From Spirochaetota bacterium (GTDB lineage: Bacteria > Spirochaetota > Spirochaetia > Treponematales > UBA12059), in the NCBI GenBank assembly GCA_029560805.1, contig JAKQKE010000008.1, forward strand, positions 1 through 64,000: a stretch of 64,000 nucleotides of DNA, given 5' to 3'. The notes under the pieces are model-generated. The model ran no database searches. It saw only the letters and a list, made by a program, of their open reading frames with translations, and was not told the origin of the DNA. Each line of letters starts with the position of its first letter. The first letter of the stretch is position 1. The position numbers and the translations under genes are program-made. Shown here in pieces: positions 42,107-51,470 of the stretch.

Positions 42107-43872
42107 GCTATCGTCTCCGTTTCGGCTATCAGGTCGGGGAACTGGAGGCGTACCAGCTCCCGATATTCGGGTAGGGACTCTATCAGCTCGTCGTGCCTGC
42201 CCTGCGCGATGATGCGACCATCCTTGAAGAACAGTATCTTGTCCGCCTTGAGGATCGACGAGAGGCGGTGCGCCACGATCAGCGCGGTGCGGCCCTTTAG
42301 CAGCACGTCCAGGCTACGCTGGATCTTGCGCTCGGTCGCCACGTCGACGCTCGCCGTCGCCTCGTCCATGATGATCAGCTCGGCGCCGAACGCGACGGCC
42401 CTGGCGAAGGACAGGAGCTGCTTCTCGCCCATCGATAGGTTGGAGCCCCGCTCATGCAACTCCGCGCCTATGCCGCCGGGCAGCCTTGAGACGAAGTCCG
42501 CGGCATGCACCGTGCGGAGCGCCGCCTCGGCATCCTCGACGGACAGGCCGTCGTCGTAGACTCTGACGTTCTCGAGGATGCTACCCGGGAATAGGTAGAC
42601 GTCCTGGAGGACGAGGCCTATCGTGCGCCTCCAGGCCTGGGTCGACAGCTCGCCGAGCGGCGCGTCGTCGACGAGTATCGAGCCGGAGGTCGCGGCGTAG
42701 AAGCCGCATAGCAGGCTGACCGTCGTCGTCTTGCCCGAGCCGGACGGGCCGACCAAGGCTACCGTCTCGCCCCGCTGGATGGTGAACGAGACGCGGTCGA
42801 GCACCGGCTCGCCGGGTTTGTACTCGAAGGATACGTCGCGGAACTCGATCTGCCGCTCGAAGCGCGGCTCCAGACCGGAACCGACCGGCTCCGGTTCCAG
42901 ATCCAGGATGCCGAAAATGCGACCGAGGGCGACGCGGGCCTGCTGGATACCTCGTATGTTCTCGCCTATGCTGAACAGCGGCTCGAACAGCCTCATGCCG
43001 TACTCGATGAACACGAGCAGGGTGCCGACGGTCAGCGCGCCCGCGAAGACCTGAGGCGCTACCAGCTTGATGATCAGCACCATGAACATCGGCCCGCCCA
43101 GGAAGTTCATGAAGCCCATCGTGCTGTACTCGATCATGCCCGAGCGTATCTCCGCGTCGCGCTTGTCCTTGCTGGCCCGCTCCAGCCTGGCCGCGGCGTG
43201 TTCCTCTCGATTGAAGGCCTGTACGACCTCGATACCCTGGGCGAACTCGGTGGCTATGGCCGTGATCTCAGCGTACTTCTTGCGGCCCTTCTCGTAGAGC
43301 GGCCTGAGCCTGTCGAAAATGAAGATGAACGCGACGAGCAGGAAGGGCATCGGGATGAAGACCAGCGTCGCAATCCTGGCGTCTATCGCGACGAATACGC
43401 CGAAGATACCGAAGAAGTAGATGATGTTGCCTATCAGCATGATGCCCGTCTCGCTGAACAGCTGCTTGACCTTCTCCGTGTCGTTCTCGACTCTGGCCAT
43501 AAGCTCGCCGACCTGGTGCTTGTCGAAGTAGCTGACCGGGAGCGTCAGGAGGTGGGAGAACAAGTCTCGCTTGACGTTCGTGACGACGTTCAGCCCCAGC
43601 TTGACGATGGTCGTCGTCTGATAGTAGGTGAGCGCCCCCATCGCCACGATGATGCCGAGGTACAGGAGGGCGTAGCGTATCATGCCGACCAGGTCCTTGT
43701 TCGGTATGGACTCGTCGACGAGGGCCCGCAGGATGAGCGGTCCGGCCAGCTTTGCCAGCGTCGATAGGGCCATCGCCGCGAAGCCGAGCAGGAAGAGGCC
43801 CCAGTAGGGTGATAGGTACGATAGGAATCGTTTCAGGCCTATGCGGCGGTCGGCCGGATGGTTCGTCTTCAT
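42103..43872 (-). CDS. ABC exporter half-transporter, catalytic subunit
   Basis: A 589-residue half-transporter with a membrane domain (about 15-310). The nucleotide-binding domain has Walker A GPSGSGKTT and Walker B ELIIMDEATASVD, with the catalytic glutamate intact. The signature motif is degenerate (LSMGEKQLLSFARA). In a heterodimer with the downstream gene product, one ATP site would be complete and the other degenerate. An in-frame TTG at 43887 overlaps the -10 box, so the ATG at 43872 is chosen. The predicted leader is only about seven bases, without a Shine-Dalgarno. Confidence 0.9.
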   Translation of the reverse strand: MKTNHPADRRIGLKRFLSYLSPYWGLFLLGFAAMALSTLAKLAGPLILRALVDESIPNKDLVGMIRYALLYLGIIVAMGALTYYQTTTIVKLGLNVVTNVKRDLFSHLLTLPVSYFDKHQVGELMARVENDTEKVKQLFSETGIMLIGNIIYFFGIFGVFVAIDARIATLVFIPMPFLLVAFIFIFDRLRPLYEKGRKKYAEITAIATEFAQGIEVVQAFNREEHAAARLERASKDKRDAEIRSGMIEYSTMGFMNFLGGPMFMVLIIKLVAPQVFAGALTVGTLLVFIEYGMRLFEPLFSIGENIRGIQQARVALGRIFGILDLEPEPVGSGLEPRFERQIEFRDVSFEYKPGEPVLDRVSFTIQRGETVALVGPSGSGKTTTVSLLCGFYAATSGSILVDDAPLGELSTQAWRRTIGLVLQDVYLFPGSILENVRVYDDGLSVEDAEAALRTVHAADFVSRLPGGIGAELHERGSNLSMGEKQLLSFARAVAFGAELIIMDEATASVDVATERKIQRSLDVLLKGRTALIVAHRLSSILKADKILFFKDGRIIAQGRHDELIESLPEYRELVRLQFPDLIAETETIA

Positions 43873-43886
43873 GATGCTACGGCGCA

Positions 43887-43916
43887 ACTATATCGCCGAG
43901 CGAATCCGAGGGTAAA
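43887..43916 (-). promoter_or_regulatory. Predicted promoter of the ABC exporter operon
   Basis: Read on the minus strand: TTTACC (43916-43911), an 18-base spacer and TATAGT (43892-43887). The ATG at 43872 follows 14 bases later. Confidence 0.5.
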
Positions 43917-43954
43917 GAGACAGATCGATTAAAACAGCGGCGCCGAGGCTCGGG

Positions 43955-44908
43955 TCAGGCTATCAGGTAGCCGAGCGCGGGGATGGTGAACAGCGACAGT
44001 AGCGTCGAGGCGAAGACCAGGGCCGAGGCGGTCACGTCGTCGCCGCCGTAGACGCCGGCGAGTATGGTGCTATTGGCCGCCACGGGCATAGCCGCCACGA
44101 GCACCGGAATCGACAGCTCCAGGCCCGTAAGTCCAGCGGCCTTGGCCGCGGCGAACGCCAGGGCGGGCAGGAGGGCGAGGCGATAGGCCGTCGTCAGCCA
44201 TAGCCGCGGGTTCGACAGGACTCCGCCGATGCGCGTGTTGGCCAACGTCGCGCCGATGACGACCATCGCCAGCGGTGTGGTCATGCCGCCGAGCAGGTCC
44301 ATCGCCGAGTACAGCGGCTCGGGTATGCGTACCGAACCGAGGAACAGCGCGAAGCCCGCGACCGCGGACACGATCGACGGGTTGACGAGTGAACGGAGCG
44401 AGCCGAGGCTGGGGCGGCGCGTTCCCGGCGCACCGGCGCCCGAGCGTCGCCCCGATATCATCACGATGCCGACCGAGAAGGCGAGTACCTGGAACGGTAT
44501 GTTGTAGATCGAGAGGATGAACAGGCTTTCCTTGCCTAGGAGCGACTCCGCCACCGGGAAGCCCATGAAGGCGACGTTCGAGAAGCACATCGCGAAGCGG
44601 TGCACCCCGAGCTCCGCTCGCCCGGACTTGCGGTACGCCGCGGTTGCAAGGTAGGCGAGCGGGAAGGACGCCGCGTAGAACAACAGCGAGAGGCCCAGTA
44701 TGCGCAGGGCCTGGTCGCGCAGCGCGGGGCTGAAGGGCCGCTGCATGGATATGATGATGACGGCCGGCAGGGTGTAGTCCACGAGGAAGCGCGACAGGGC
44801 GCGCACGTTGTCGGGAGACAGGGTACGGGTCTTGACGGCACCGAAGCCGACGCAGATGAGCAGGAATAGGATGAGGCTCTGCATCATCGAGGGAGGCAGG
44901 ACGATCAT
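43955..44908 (-). CDS. AEC-family transporter (auxin efflux carrier-like)
   Basis: A 317-residue inner-membrane carrier with about ten helices in two five-helix halves. Recognisable segments are ICVGFGAVKTRTLSPDN at the N-terminus, FSNVAFMGFPVAESLLG in the first half, and MPVAANSTILAGVYGGD near the end. AEC members export or import organic acids and amino acids. It follows the FGGY kinase by one base and has AAGGAG within the end of that gene. It is probably part of a MerR-kinase-AEC transcript. The substrate is not predicted. Confidence 0.85.
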   Translation of the reverse strand: MIVLPPSMMQSLILFLLICVGFGAVKTRTLSPDNVRALSRFLVDYTLPAVIIISMQRPFSPALRDQALRILGLSLLFYAASFPLAYLATAAYRKSGRAELGVHRFAMCFSNVAFMGFPVAESLLGKESLFILSIYNIPFQVLAFSVGIVMISGRRSGAGAPGTRRPSLGSLRSLVNPSIVSAVAGFALFLGSVRIPEPLYSAMDLLGGMTTPLAMVVIGATLANTRIGGVLSNPRLWLTTAYRLALLPALAFAAAKAAGLTGLELSIPVLVAAMPVAANSTILAGVYGGDDVTASALVFASTLLSLFTIPALGYLIA

Positions 44909-44909
44909 G

Positions 44910-46367
44910 CTAGCGCTTCTCCTTCGGCGCCCGTTCGGCGCTCATCGAGAGTACGGCGTCGAGGGCCCGTTCCCAACGTTCGTAGCGTTCGTCGTAGGCG
45001 GCTGCGCGTCGCGGATCCGGCTCGTAGCGGGCCCCGACGGCGACCATGGAGGCCGACGCCTCGGCCAGGCTGGATCGTTCGCCGAGGGCGACCGCGCAGG
45101 CGCAGGCGTCGCCCATGGCCTCGCACTCCGGCGACGCCGGCACTTCGACGGGCAGGCCCAGGACGTCGGCCTTGATGGCGCAGAGGGAGGCGTCGCGGGC
45201 GGCCCCGCCTGAGCAGCGCGCCAAGCGGATGTCGAAGCCGCCGCCGCGTATGCGATCGGCCGCGAGGCGCAGGCCGAAGGCGATCGACTCGACCACGGCG
45301 CGAGCCATCTCCTTCCTGCCGTGGTCCAGGGACAGGCCGATGAAGGCGCCTCGCAGACCCGGCTCCCAGAGCGGCGCTCGCTCGCCGGATAGATATGGGA
45401 GGAATATCGGCACGTCCCCGTTGGAGCGCTCCGCGTCCAGTAACAGTGCTTCGATGCCATCGTAGCCGGATACTCCTCCCGTCGAGTAGCCGGAGGCGCG
45501 GGCGAACCACTCGACTGCCGTGCCGCTCGTCGACAGGCCGCCCGATAGGTTCCAGAGGCCGCTCACCGCGTGGGGCAGGCTGAAGATGGCGCGGTCCGGG
45601 AACGGGCGATCGGCGCAGACGTTGAGCGCCTCGCTCGAGCCGGAACGGTCGCAGGCGAGGCCCGTCTCGACCGCTCCGGAGCCGACGAGAGCGGCGAGGA
45701 AGTCAGGGAATCCGGCGACGATAGGCAGGCCGGCGGGTAGGCCGACCGCCTCGGCGGCCTGCCGGCTGACCGAGCCGATGACGGTCGCGGGGCGTACGTA
45801 GAGGGGAAAGAGCGAGTCGGCTAGCCCGAGCCGAGCCGCGACGGCCCTGTCCCAGACGAAGGCGTCATAGTAGTCGTCCGCGAGATAGGATACAGGGGCA
45901 GCGCCGAGCGCGAAGGCCAGGTATTCCGGGCCGGAGAAGAACATGGCTACGTCGTCGCCTTGGGGCGATTCGATGGCGCGCAGGGCCTTGGGCAGGTAGA
46001 ACGACGGGTCGACGCGGCGGCCGGCCAGGGCCGAGACTCGCTCGGCCTCGGCGACGGCGCCTCGCTCCAGCCACGAGGCGGCGCGCCCGATGGGCAGTCC
46101 GTCTCCGCCGACGGTCACCAGGGTCGGGCCATTACCCGATACGGCTACCGCGGCGAGCCCCGCCGCGAGCGTGGCTTCGCCAATGCCTGTCGCGGCCTCG
46201 GCGTAGGCGATGGCGGTCGCGCGCAACCACTCCATCGGGTCGGCTTCGAAGCCCCTGTCGCCTAAGTGCAGGCCGACCGGGGCCTTACCGAAGCCTAGCC
46301 TGGAGCCGCTCGCGTCGGTGATGAGGCACTTGACCGACGATGTGCCGACGTCGATGCCGCAGTACAC
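44910..46367 (-). CDS. FGGY-family carbohydrate kinase
   Basis: A 485-residue sugar kinase of the FGGY (xylulokinase/gluconokinase) type. It begins YCGIDVGTSSVKCLITDASG (phosphate-1 loop). FGGY substrate-side elements and DRSGSSEALNV follow, then FLPYLSGERAPLWEP and the C-terminal ATP site GGAARDASLCAIKADVLGLPVEV. The start is the GTG at 46367, three bases after the merR stop; AAGGA precedes it. A longer frame to 46448 runs inside merR and is rejected. The substrate is not decided. Confidence 0.85.
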   Translation of the reverse strand: MYCGIDVGTSSVKCLITDASGSRLGFGKAPVGLHLGDRGFEADPMEWLRATAIAYAEAATGIGEATLAAGLAAVAVSGNGPTLVTVGGDGLPIGRAASWLERGAVAEAERVSALAGRRVDPSFYLPKALRAIESPQGDDVAMFFSGPEYLAFALGAAPVSYLADDYYDAFVWDRAVAARLGLADSLFPLYVRPATVIGSVSRQAAEAVGLPAGLPIVAGFPDFLAALVGSGAVETGLACDRSGSSEALNVCADRPFPDRAIFSLPHAVSGLWNLSGGLSTSGTAVEWFARASGYSTGGVSGYDGIEALLLDAERSNGDVPIFLPYLSGERAPLWEPGLRGAFIGLSLDHGRKEMARAVVESIAFGLRLAADRIRGGGFDIRLARCSGGAARDASLCAIKADVLGLPVEVPASPECEAMGDACACAVALGERSSLAEASASMVAVGARYEPDPRRAAAYDERYERWERALDAVLSMSAERAPKEKR

Positions 46368-46369
46368 GG

Positions 46370-46834
46370 TTAGGCGTCCTTCGCTATCAGGGCGCGTACG
46401 TCGCAGCGCTCGGCCCAGCGGCAGGCGGCGCAGGACGCGCCGGGGCAATCGAAGAAGTCGCTCACGCGCTCGAGCTGCTCGACGTGCCAGGACAGGTCCT
46501 CGATATAGGCGTCGAGCGACTCGCGGCGTCGCTTGGCGTCCTCGAGCCTTGCGCGGTACTTGGCCGCGAGGCTCTCCCTGACGGATACGCCGGTGCGATC
46601 GCGCTTGGCCAGGTCGAACAGCTCGCGTATCTCCGACAGCGTCAGGCCGTAGTCCTTGAGCTGCTGCACGCGCTTCAGGCGCACGACGTTACGTTCCGAG
46701 TAGCGGCGATGTTCGGTCGCGTCCCGGTCCTCGGACTCGAGGAGGCCGAGCTCCTCGTAGTAGCGCAACGTCCTGGCCGTCAGGCCGAACATGCGCGTTA
46801 GTTCTACTATTTTATACGATCGCTCGGGGCTCAT
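46370..46834 (-). CDS. MerR-family transcriptional regulator with a C-terminal four-cysteine motif
   Basis: A 154-residue regulator. The N-terminal winged helix includes FGLTARTLRYYEELGLLES and RRYSERNVVRLKRVQQL, followed by a dimerisation helix (about 85-120). The C-terminus has Cys130, Cys135, Cys138 and Cys144 in a C-x4-C-x2-C-x5-C array, suggesting a metal or iron-sulfur sensor, but it is not the exact SoxR pattern. It lies directly before the FGGY kinase and AEC genes on the same strand and divergent from the Bmp lipoprotein gene. An imperfect dyad lies six bases upstream of its start. Confidence 0.85.
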   Translation of the reverse strand: MSPERSYKIVELTRMFGLTARTLRYYEELGLLESEDRDATEHRRYSERNVVRLKRVQQLKDYGLTLSEIRELFDLAKRDRTGVSVRESLAAKYRARLEDAKRRRESLDAYIEDLSWHVEQLERVSDFFDCPGASCAACRWAERCDVRALIAKDA

Positions 46835-46839
46835 TCAGG

Positions 46840-46863
46840 TTGACCTTTAACGTAAGCTTTCAA
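46840..46863. promoter_or_regulatory. Possible MerR operator
   Basis: An imperfect dyad of the form TTGACCTTTAACGT, ending GCTTTCAA, lies just upstream of merR. Outer TTGA/TCAA ends and a central ACGT are symmetric. Similar ACGT-centred sites are known for some MerR regulators. Inference only. Confidence 0.3.
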
Positions 46864-46904
46864 GAACGGAAGCCTGCGGCTACTCCGCGACTAGCACCGC
46901 GATA

Positions 46905-46912
46905 AGTATACT
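46905..46912. promoter_or_regulatory. Palindromic -10-like box between merR and the bmp operon
   Basis: AGTATACT gives TATACT on both strands (46907-46912 plus, 46910-46905 minus). It could be the shared -10 of two divergent promoters with leaders of about 63 bases each. No convincing -35 boxes are seen on either side. Confidence 0.3.
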
Positions 46913-46981
46913 CATGGTCGAGTTTCGTGAATAGCGCGCCTCGAGCCGGAATGATGGAGGCGCCAAGACAGGAGTTCGATT

Positions 46982-48010
46982 ATGCACCGATACGTTCGTC
47001 CGTTTGCCGCCATCGCCTGCGCCGCGGGCCTGATGCTCGGAGCCTCGTGCGCGAAGCCTACGAAGGTAGCCGATCCGCTGTCGGTCGCCGTGTTCGTTCC
47101 AGGCATCGCCTCCGGTAGCCCCATCTACGAGATGCTCGTGACCGGCGCGACGCGAGCCGTCGACGAGACGCCCGGCGCCAGGCTCAAGGTCATCGAAGCC
47201 GGCTACGACCAGTCGACCTGGCTGGACAGTCTGCGCGACGCGGCCGCCTCGGGCGAATTCTCCGTCATAGTCAGTTCGAACCCGTCGCTACCGGAACTGT
47301 GCGCGAAGCTCGCTCCCGATTACCCGGGGCTTCGCTTCATTCTGGCGGACGCCTACCTGGCGGGCAACCCGGCCATCCATACCGTGCTCTACAACCAGAA
47401 GGAGCAGGGCTATATCGTAGGCGTGCTGGCCGGCCTCGTGTCCAAGGATAGGGCCGGACCGGGCGCGCTGCGCGCCGCCCTCATCGCCGCGCAGCGCTAT
47501 CCGACCCTCGACCGGCTGATCCGGCCCGGCTTCGAGGCCGGGCTCAAGGCCGTCGACCCGGCCTTCGAGCTGGAGTTCCGGGAGATAGGCAACTGGTACG
47601 ACTCGGCCAAGGCCGCCGAGCTGGCCGGCTCGCTCTATGGCTCGGGCGTCGAGGTGATCCTACCGATAGCCGGCTCGGCCGGGCAGGGCGTCGTCGCGGC
47701 CGCCAGGGAGCGCGGTAAGGCGGCCGTATGGTTCGATGGCGGCGGCTATGCCCTCGATCCGGTAGCGGTCGTCGGCTGCGCCACCATAGCCCAGGACCGC
47801 CTGGTCTACGAGCGGCTCAAGTTGGCCCTGTCGGGCGACGAGTCGATCTACGGCCGTGCGGATGTCGTATCCGCCAAGGGCGGCTACGTCGGCTTCGACC
47901 GGGACGCCGATGCGTTCCGAGCCCTGCCTGAGGCGTTGCGCGCGGCGTTCGACGAGGCCGTGCGAGCCTTGGCCGAAGGCAGGCCGGACTTTTCGTTCGA
48001 TACCTTCTAG
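46982..48010 (+). CDS. Bmp/PnrA-family substrate-binding lipoprotein
   Basis: A 342-residue lipoprotein with a signal peptide ending in LMLGASC, so the mature N-terminus is a lipidated Cys at about residue 23. The rest is a type-1 periplasmic binding fold: SVAVFVPGIASGSPIYEMLV, then VIVSSNPSLPEL and YNQKEQGYIVGVLAGLVS, the last a family hallmark. In T. pallidum the purine-nucleoside receptor PnrA belongs to this family. It is followed by the matching ATPase and two permeases, so it is a nucleoside-type ABC importer. CAGGAG precedes the ATG. Confidence 0.88.
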   Translation: MHRYVRPFAAIACAAGLMLGASCAKPTKVADPLSVAVFVPGIASGSPIYEMLVTGATRAVDETPGARLKVIEAGYDQSTWLDSLRDAAASGEFSVIVSSNPSLPELCAKLAPDYPGLRFILADAYLAGNPAIHTVLYNQKEQGYIVGVLAGLVSKDRAGPGALRAALIAAQRYPTLDRLIRPGFEAGLKAVDPAFELEFREIGNWYDSAKAAELAGSLYGSGVEVILPIAGSAGQGVVAAARERGKAAVWFDGGGYALDPVAVVGCATIAQDRLVYERLKLALSGDESIYGRADVVSAKGGYVGFDRDADAFRALPEALRAAFDEAVRALAEGRPDFSFDTF

Positions 48011-48027
48011 CGGTATCCTCGTAGTGG

Positions 48028-49533
48028 ATGAACATCGTCAGGCTCGCGTCGATACGTAAATATTATAGATCCTCAGCCGCTCAAGCCCTCGACGGCGTCG
48101 ACTTCGAGCTCGAATCGGGCGAGATCCACGCCGTGGTCGGCGAGAACGGGGCCGGCAAGTCGACCCTGGCCAGGATACTCTGCGGCTTCGAGCGGCCCGA
48201 TTCGGGCGCCGTGTACGTCAAGGGTGCGCCGACCTCCTTCTCCTCCCACCGAGACGCGGAGCGAGTCGGCATAGGCTTCGTACCGCAGTACTCGATGCTG
48301 GCTACCGGGCTGACTGCCGCCGAGAACGTGGCGATCGGTCACGAGCCACGCTGCTTCGGCCCGTTCACGGACCGACGTAGGGCTTCGTACGAGTTCTCGC
48401 TATTGGCCGACCGTTACGGCTTCACCGTCGATCCCGACGCCATCGTCGCTTCGCTATCGTCAGCCGAACGCCGCGAGGTGGAGATCCTGCGAGCCCTGGC
48501 CAGGGGCGGCAGCGTTCTGGTGCTCGACGAGCCGACGAGCATACTCGGGGAGAAGGAGGCCGCCTCGCTGTTCACCCTCGTCAGGAGGCTGCGCGACTCG
48601 GGCGCCGGCATAGTCTATATATCACACCGGGCAGGCGAGATCGTCAACCTGGCCGACCGGGTCACGGTGCTGCGCTCCGGCGTCGTGGAGCGTAGCTTCG
48701 CTGCCGCCGACGTCGACGAGTGCGAGCTGGCCGGCCTGATCGTTTCCGGCACTGCCTGCGTAGACCCCAACGCTCGCCGGGCCGGAGTGGCGCTCGGCGA
48801 GCCCGTGCTGACGATCCGGGGCGTTTCCCTCGGCGGCCGAGGCTCGGGCTCGCTGCACCGTGTTGACCTGACCGTCCGCTCGGGCGAGATCGTGTCGGTC
48901 GTGGCCCTCGGTGGAAACGGGCTGGAGTCGCTCGAGGACATCGCCGCTGGCGTCGTCGGCCCGGACGAGGGAGACGTGCTGGTCAAGGGCCGGCCCCTGG
49001 CGAAATGGCCGAGGCGGGAGCTTCGCTCGAGGGTGATGGCGTATCTACCCACCGACAGGGAGAACCGCGGTCTATCCCCGAAAGCCAGCGTAGCGATGAA
49101 CGCCGTGGCTGGCCGCCTATTCGATTATTCGTTCGCCGAGTTCGCGGCCGGCTCGAGCCCGTTGACCGACGCGGGTCGCATGCTCGGCGAGTTCGGCGTG
49201 GCCAACTGGAAGGGCAGGCGCGTCGACACGCTGTCCGGCGGCAACCGGCAGCGCGTGGTCGCGTCGCGCGAGCTGTCCGGAGACGCCGAGCTCGTCGTGG
49301 CGGCTAACCCTGCCCAGGGCCTGGATCGCGGCTCCCGCTCGCGGCTGCTCTCGCGGCTGGCGGCGATGCGCGACTCCGGCTCGGCGGTACTGCTCCTGAG
49401 CTCCGACCCCGACGACGCCGCCGAGCTCGCCGACCGCTCGTTCGCCCTGTATAGGGGGCGGCTGACGCCGATCGAGCGTACGGGCTCGTTCGACGCCGCC
49501 TTCTCCGAGGCCTTGACGGGGGCGAAGCCGTGA
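48028..49533 (+). CDS. Nucleoside ABC transporter, tandem ATP-binding protein
   Basis: A 501-residue tandem ATPase of the RbsA/NupA type. The first domain has Walker A GENGAGKST, signature LSSAERREVEILRA and Walker B LVLDEPTSIL. The second has a diverged loop (ALGGNGLES) where Walker A is expected, SGGNRQRVVASREL, and a Walker B region ELVVAANPAQGLD. The second site thus looks non-catalytic, as is common in this family. It follows the lipoprotein gene by 17 bases and overlaps the permease gene by four bases. Confidence 0.9.
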   Translation: MNIVRLASIRKYYRSSAAQALDGVDFELESGEIHAVVGENGAGKSTLARILCGFERPDSGAVYVKGAPTSFSSHRDAERVGIGFVPQYSMLATGLTAAENVAIGHEPRCFGPFTDRRRASYEFSLLADRYGFTVDPDAIVASLSSAERREVEILRALARGGSVLVLDEPTSILGEKEAASLFTLVRRLRDSGAGIVYISHRAGEIVNLADRVTVLRSGVVERSFAAADVDECELAGLIVSGTACVDPNARRAGVALGEPVLTIRGVSLGGRGSGSLHRVDLTVRSGEIVSVVALGGNGLESLEDIAAGVVGPDEGDVLVKGRPLAKWPRRELRSRVMAYLPTDRENRGLSPKASVAMNAVAGRLFDYSFAEFAAGSSPLTDAGRMLGEFGVANWKGRRVDTLSGGNRQRVVASRELSGDAELVVAANPAQGLDRGSRSRLLSRLAAMRDSGSAVLLLSSDPDDAAELADRSFALYRGRLTPIERTGSFDAAFSEALTGAKP

Positions 49534-50597
49534 GCATCGCCACCCGTTGCCGATTCCGTTTCGACACGATTCATGACGCCGGCGGAACCAAGACCGCTAT
49601 GAAATTAAGCGCCGCGCTCGCCAGCGCGGCCGCCCTCGCGGCCCTGGCGGCGGCATTCCTATCAAGCGAGCCAGCCTCGGCCCTGCGCGCTTTCTTCTTG
49701 GCGCCCTTCAGAACCAGGACCGCGTTCCTGTCCACCTTGGAGCTGGCCGCCCCCCTCGCCGTCTGCGCGCTCGGCGTGATCGTCACGTTCCGCGCCGGTC
49801 ACTACAGCCTCGGGGGTGAGGGCCAGGCCTACGCCGGAGCGTTTGCCGCGGCCTTGGCCGCGCCCATCTTGTACGAGTCCCTGGGGCCGGCTTCGGCGCC
49901 GCTAGCGATCCTGGTCGGCGCCCTGGCAGGCGCCATCGTATCGGCTCCCTCGGCCATAGGCAAGCGCCTGGCCGGGGCCGACGTGCTCCTGACGAGCATT
50001 CTAGTCTCCCAAGGCGTTATCTTCGCGGTGGATTGGGCCATAGGCGGGCCGTTCCGCGACCAGTCGAGCAACCTGGTGGCGATGCGGGCCATACCGCGCG
50101 GCGCCCTACTACCGAGGCTCGCTCCGCCGTCGACCCTGACGGCGGCTTCGATCGTCGCCCTGGCCGCCTGCCTCATCGCGGCTTTCTACTTCGAGCGTAC
50201 GCGGAGCGGGACGGCCCACGACCTCTACGGACGTAACCAACGCTTCGCCGAGCTGCAGGGCTTCGACGTCGCGCGCCTGTCCTGGGCGCCGATAGTAGCG
50301 GCCGGCGTCCTACACGGGGCGGCGGGCGCGATGATGGCGCTCGGCGCTCGGGGCACGGCCATCCGCGGCATGTCGGGCGGCATCGGCTGGAGCGCTATCG
50401 GCGCGGCCCTGGTCGCCGGCTCGAGGCCCCAGGCCTTGCCGTTCGCGGCGCTCCTGTTCGCCTGGCTCGATTCCGGCTCGAGGCAGGCGGCTATCCTGTC
50501 CGACTTGCCGCCCGACGCCGGGCAGGCCATCAAGGCGATCGTCATCCTGGCCGTCAGCGCCAGGCCAGCGATCGCGGCGCTGAGGCGGCGGCGATGA
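49530..50597 (+). CDS. Nucleoside ABC transporter permease 1
   Basis: A 355-residue permease with about ten helices. FRAGHYSLGGEGQAYAGAF is the conserved loop of Bmp-type nucleoside permeases, and RSGTAHDLYGRNQRFAELQGF is near the coupling helix. A GTG start at 49530 overlaps the ATPase stop (GTGA); an ATG at 49599 is an alternative. The next gene overlaps its stop by four bases. Confidence 0.85.
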   Translation: MSIATRCRFRFDTIHDAGGTKTAMKLSAALASAAALAALAAAFLSSEPASALRAFFLAPFRTRTAFLSTLELAAPLAVCALGVIVTFRAGHYSLGGEGQAYAGAFAAALAAPILYESLGPASAPLAILVGALAGAIVSAPSAIGKRLAGADVLLTSILVSQGVIFAVDWAIGGPFRDQSSNLVAMRAIPRGALLPRLAPPSTLTAASIVALAACLIAAFYFERTRSGTAHDLYGRNQRFAELQGFDVARLSWAPIVAAGVLHGAAGAMMALGARGTAIRGMSGGIGWSAIGAALVAGSRPQALPFAALLFAWLDSGSRQAAILSDLPPDAGQAIKAIVILAVSARPAIAALRRRR

Positions 50598-51442
50598 GCG
50601 CGCTCGTATCCTTGCTCGCCGGCTCGCTGGCCTTCATGGCGCCGCTAGCGCCTGCGGCCGTCGGAGGCCTCGTCACGGAGTACGTCGGCGCGCTGAACAT
50701 CGCTCTCGAGGGCTTCATCCTGATCGGCGCGTTCTCGTACGCCGCCGTCGGGGCCGTCGCCGGCCCGGTCGTGGGCTTCGGGGCCGCGTTGGCGATCACG
50801 GCGGTCGCGGCGGCCGGAGCCGACCTGTTCTCGCGCAAGGCCAAGGCCGATCCCTTCGTCGTCGGGCTCGGCGTCAATATGCTGGCGCCGGCCGCGGCGT
50901 CGATTGTATCCCAGTCGCTCTTCGCGACCAAGGGCGTGGCGGCAGTGGCCGGGCTGCAATCGACCCTGGTCCTACCCGGCCTGAGGATCAGTGATATTGC
51001 CGCCTTCGCCGTGGCGGCCGCGATCATCCTGGCCATCGCCGCGACCCCGTTCGGCACGCGGTCGCGGGCGGCCGGCATGAGCCCCGATTCCCTGGCGATG
51101 GCCGGGCTCGATTATGGCAAGGCTCGAGGCGCGGCCCACCTTGTATCGGGCCTGGCCTGCGGCGCGACCGGTGCGGCCCTGGCCGCGTCGGTCGGTGCCT
51201 GGGTGCCCAATATGAGCGCCGGGCGCGGCTGGATAGCCCTCGTCGCGGTATACCTCGGCGGCAAGCGGCTCGGCGGCACCGTCGCGGCCGTCGCCCTGTT
51301 CTCGGTCATGCTGTCTGCGGCAGCCTCGGCCCAAGCCGTCGTCGAGCTACCGGCGGAGCTGCTCCTGTCCATCCCATACTTCATCGCGGCCCTGGTCGTC
51401 ATCGTAGGTGCCCGACGCACGGCCCGACGCCGCGGCACCTGA
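50594..51442 (+). CDS. Nucleoside ABC transporter permease 2
   Basis: A 282-residue permease with about eight helices and the family hallmark TEYVGALNIALEGFILIGAF near the N-terminus. GLGVNMLAPAAASI and a MSAGRGWIALVAVYLGG loop follow, near the coupling helix. It overlaps permease 1 by four bases and ends the four-gene importer operon. It pairs with permease 1 to form the channel. Confidence 0.87.
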   Translation: MSALVSLLAGSLAFMAPLAPAAVGGLVTEYVGALNIALEGFILIGAFSYAAVGAVAGPVVGFGAALAITAVAAAGADLFSRKAKADPFVVGLGVNMLAPAAASIVSQSLFATKGVAAVAGLQSTLVLPGLRISDIAAFAVAAAIILAIAATPFGTRSRAAGMSPDSLAMAGLDYGKARGAAHLVSGLACGATGAALAASVGAWVPNMSAGRGWIALVAVYLGGKRLGGTVAAVALFSVMLSAAASAQAVVELPAELLLSIPYFIAALVVIVGARRTARRRGT

Positions 51443-51470
51443 CCGTAAGACGAATACTCAGCCTCTCGGC

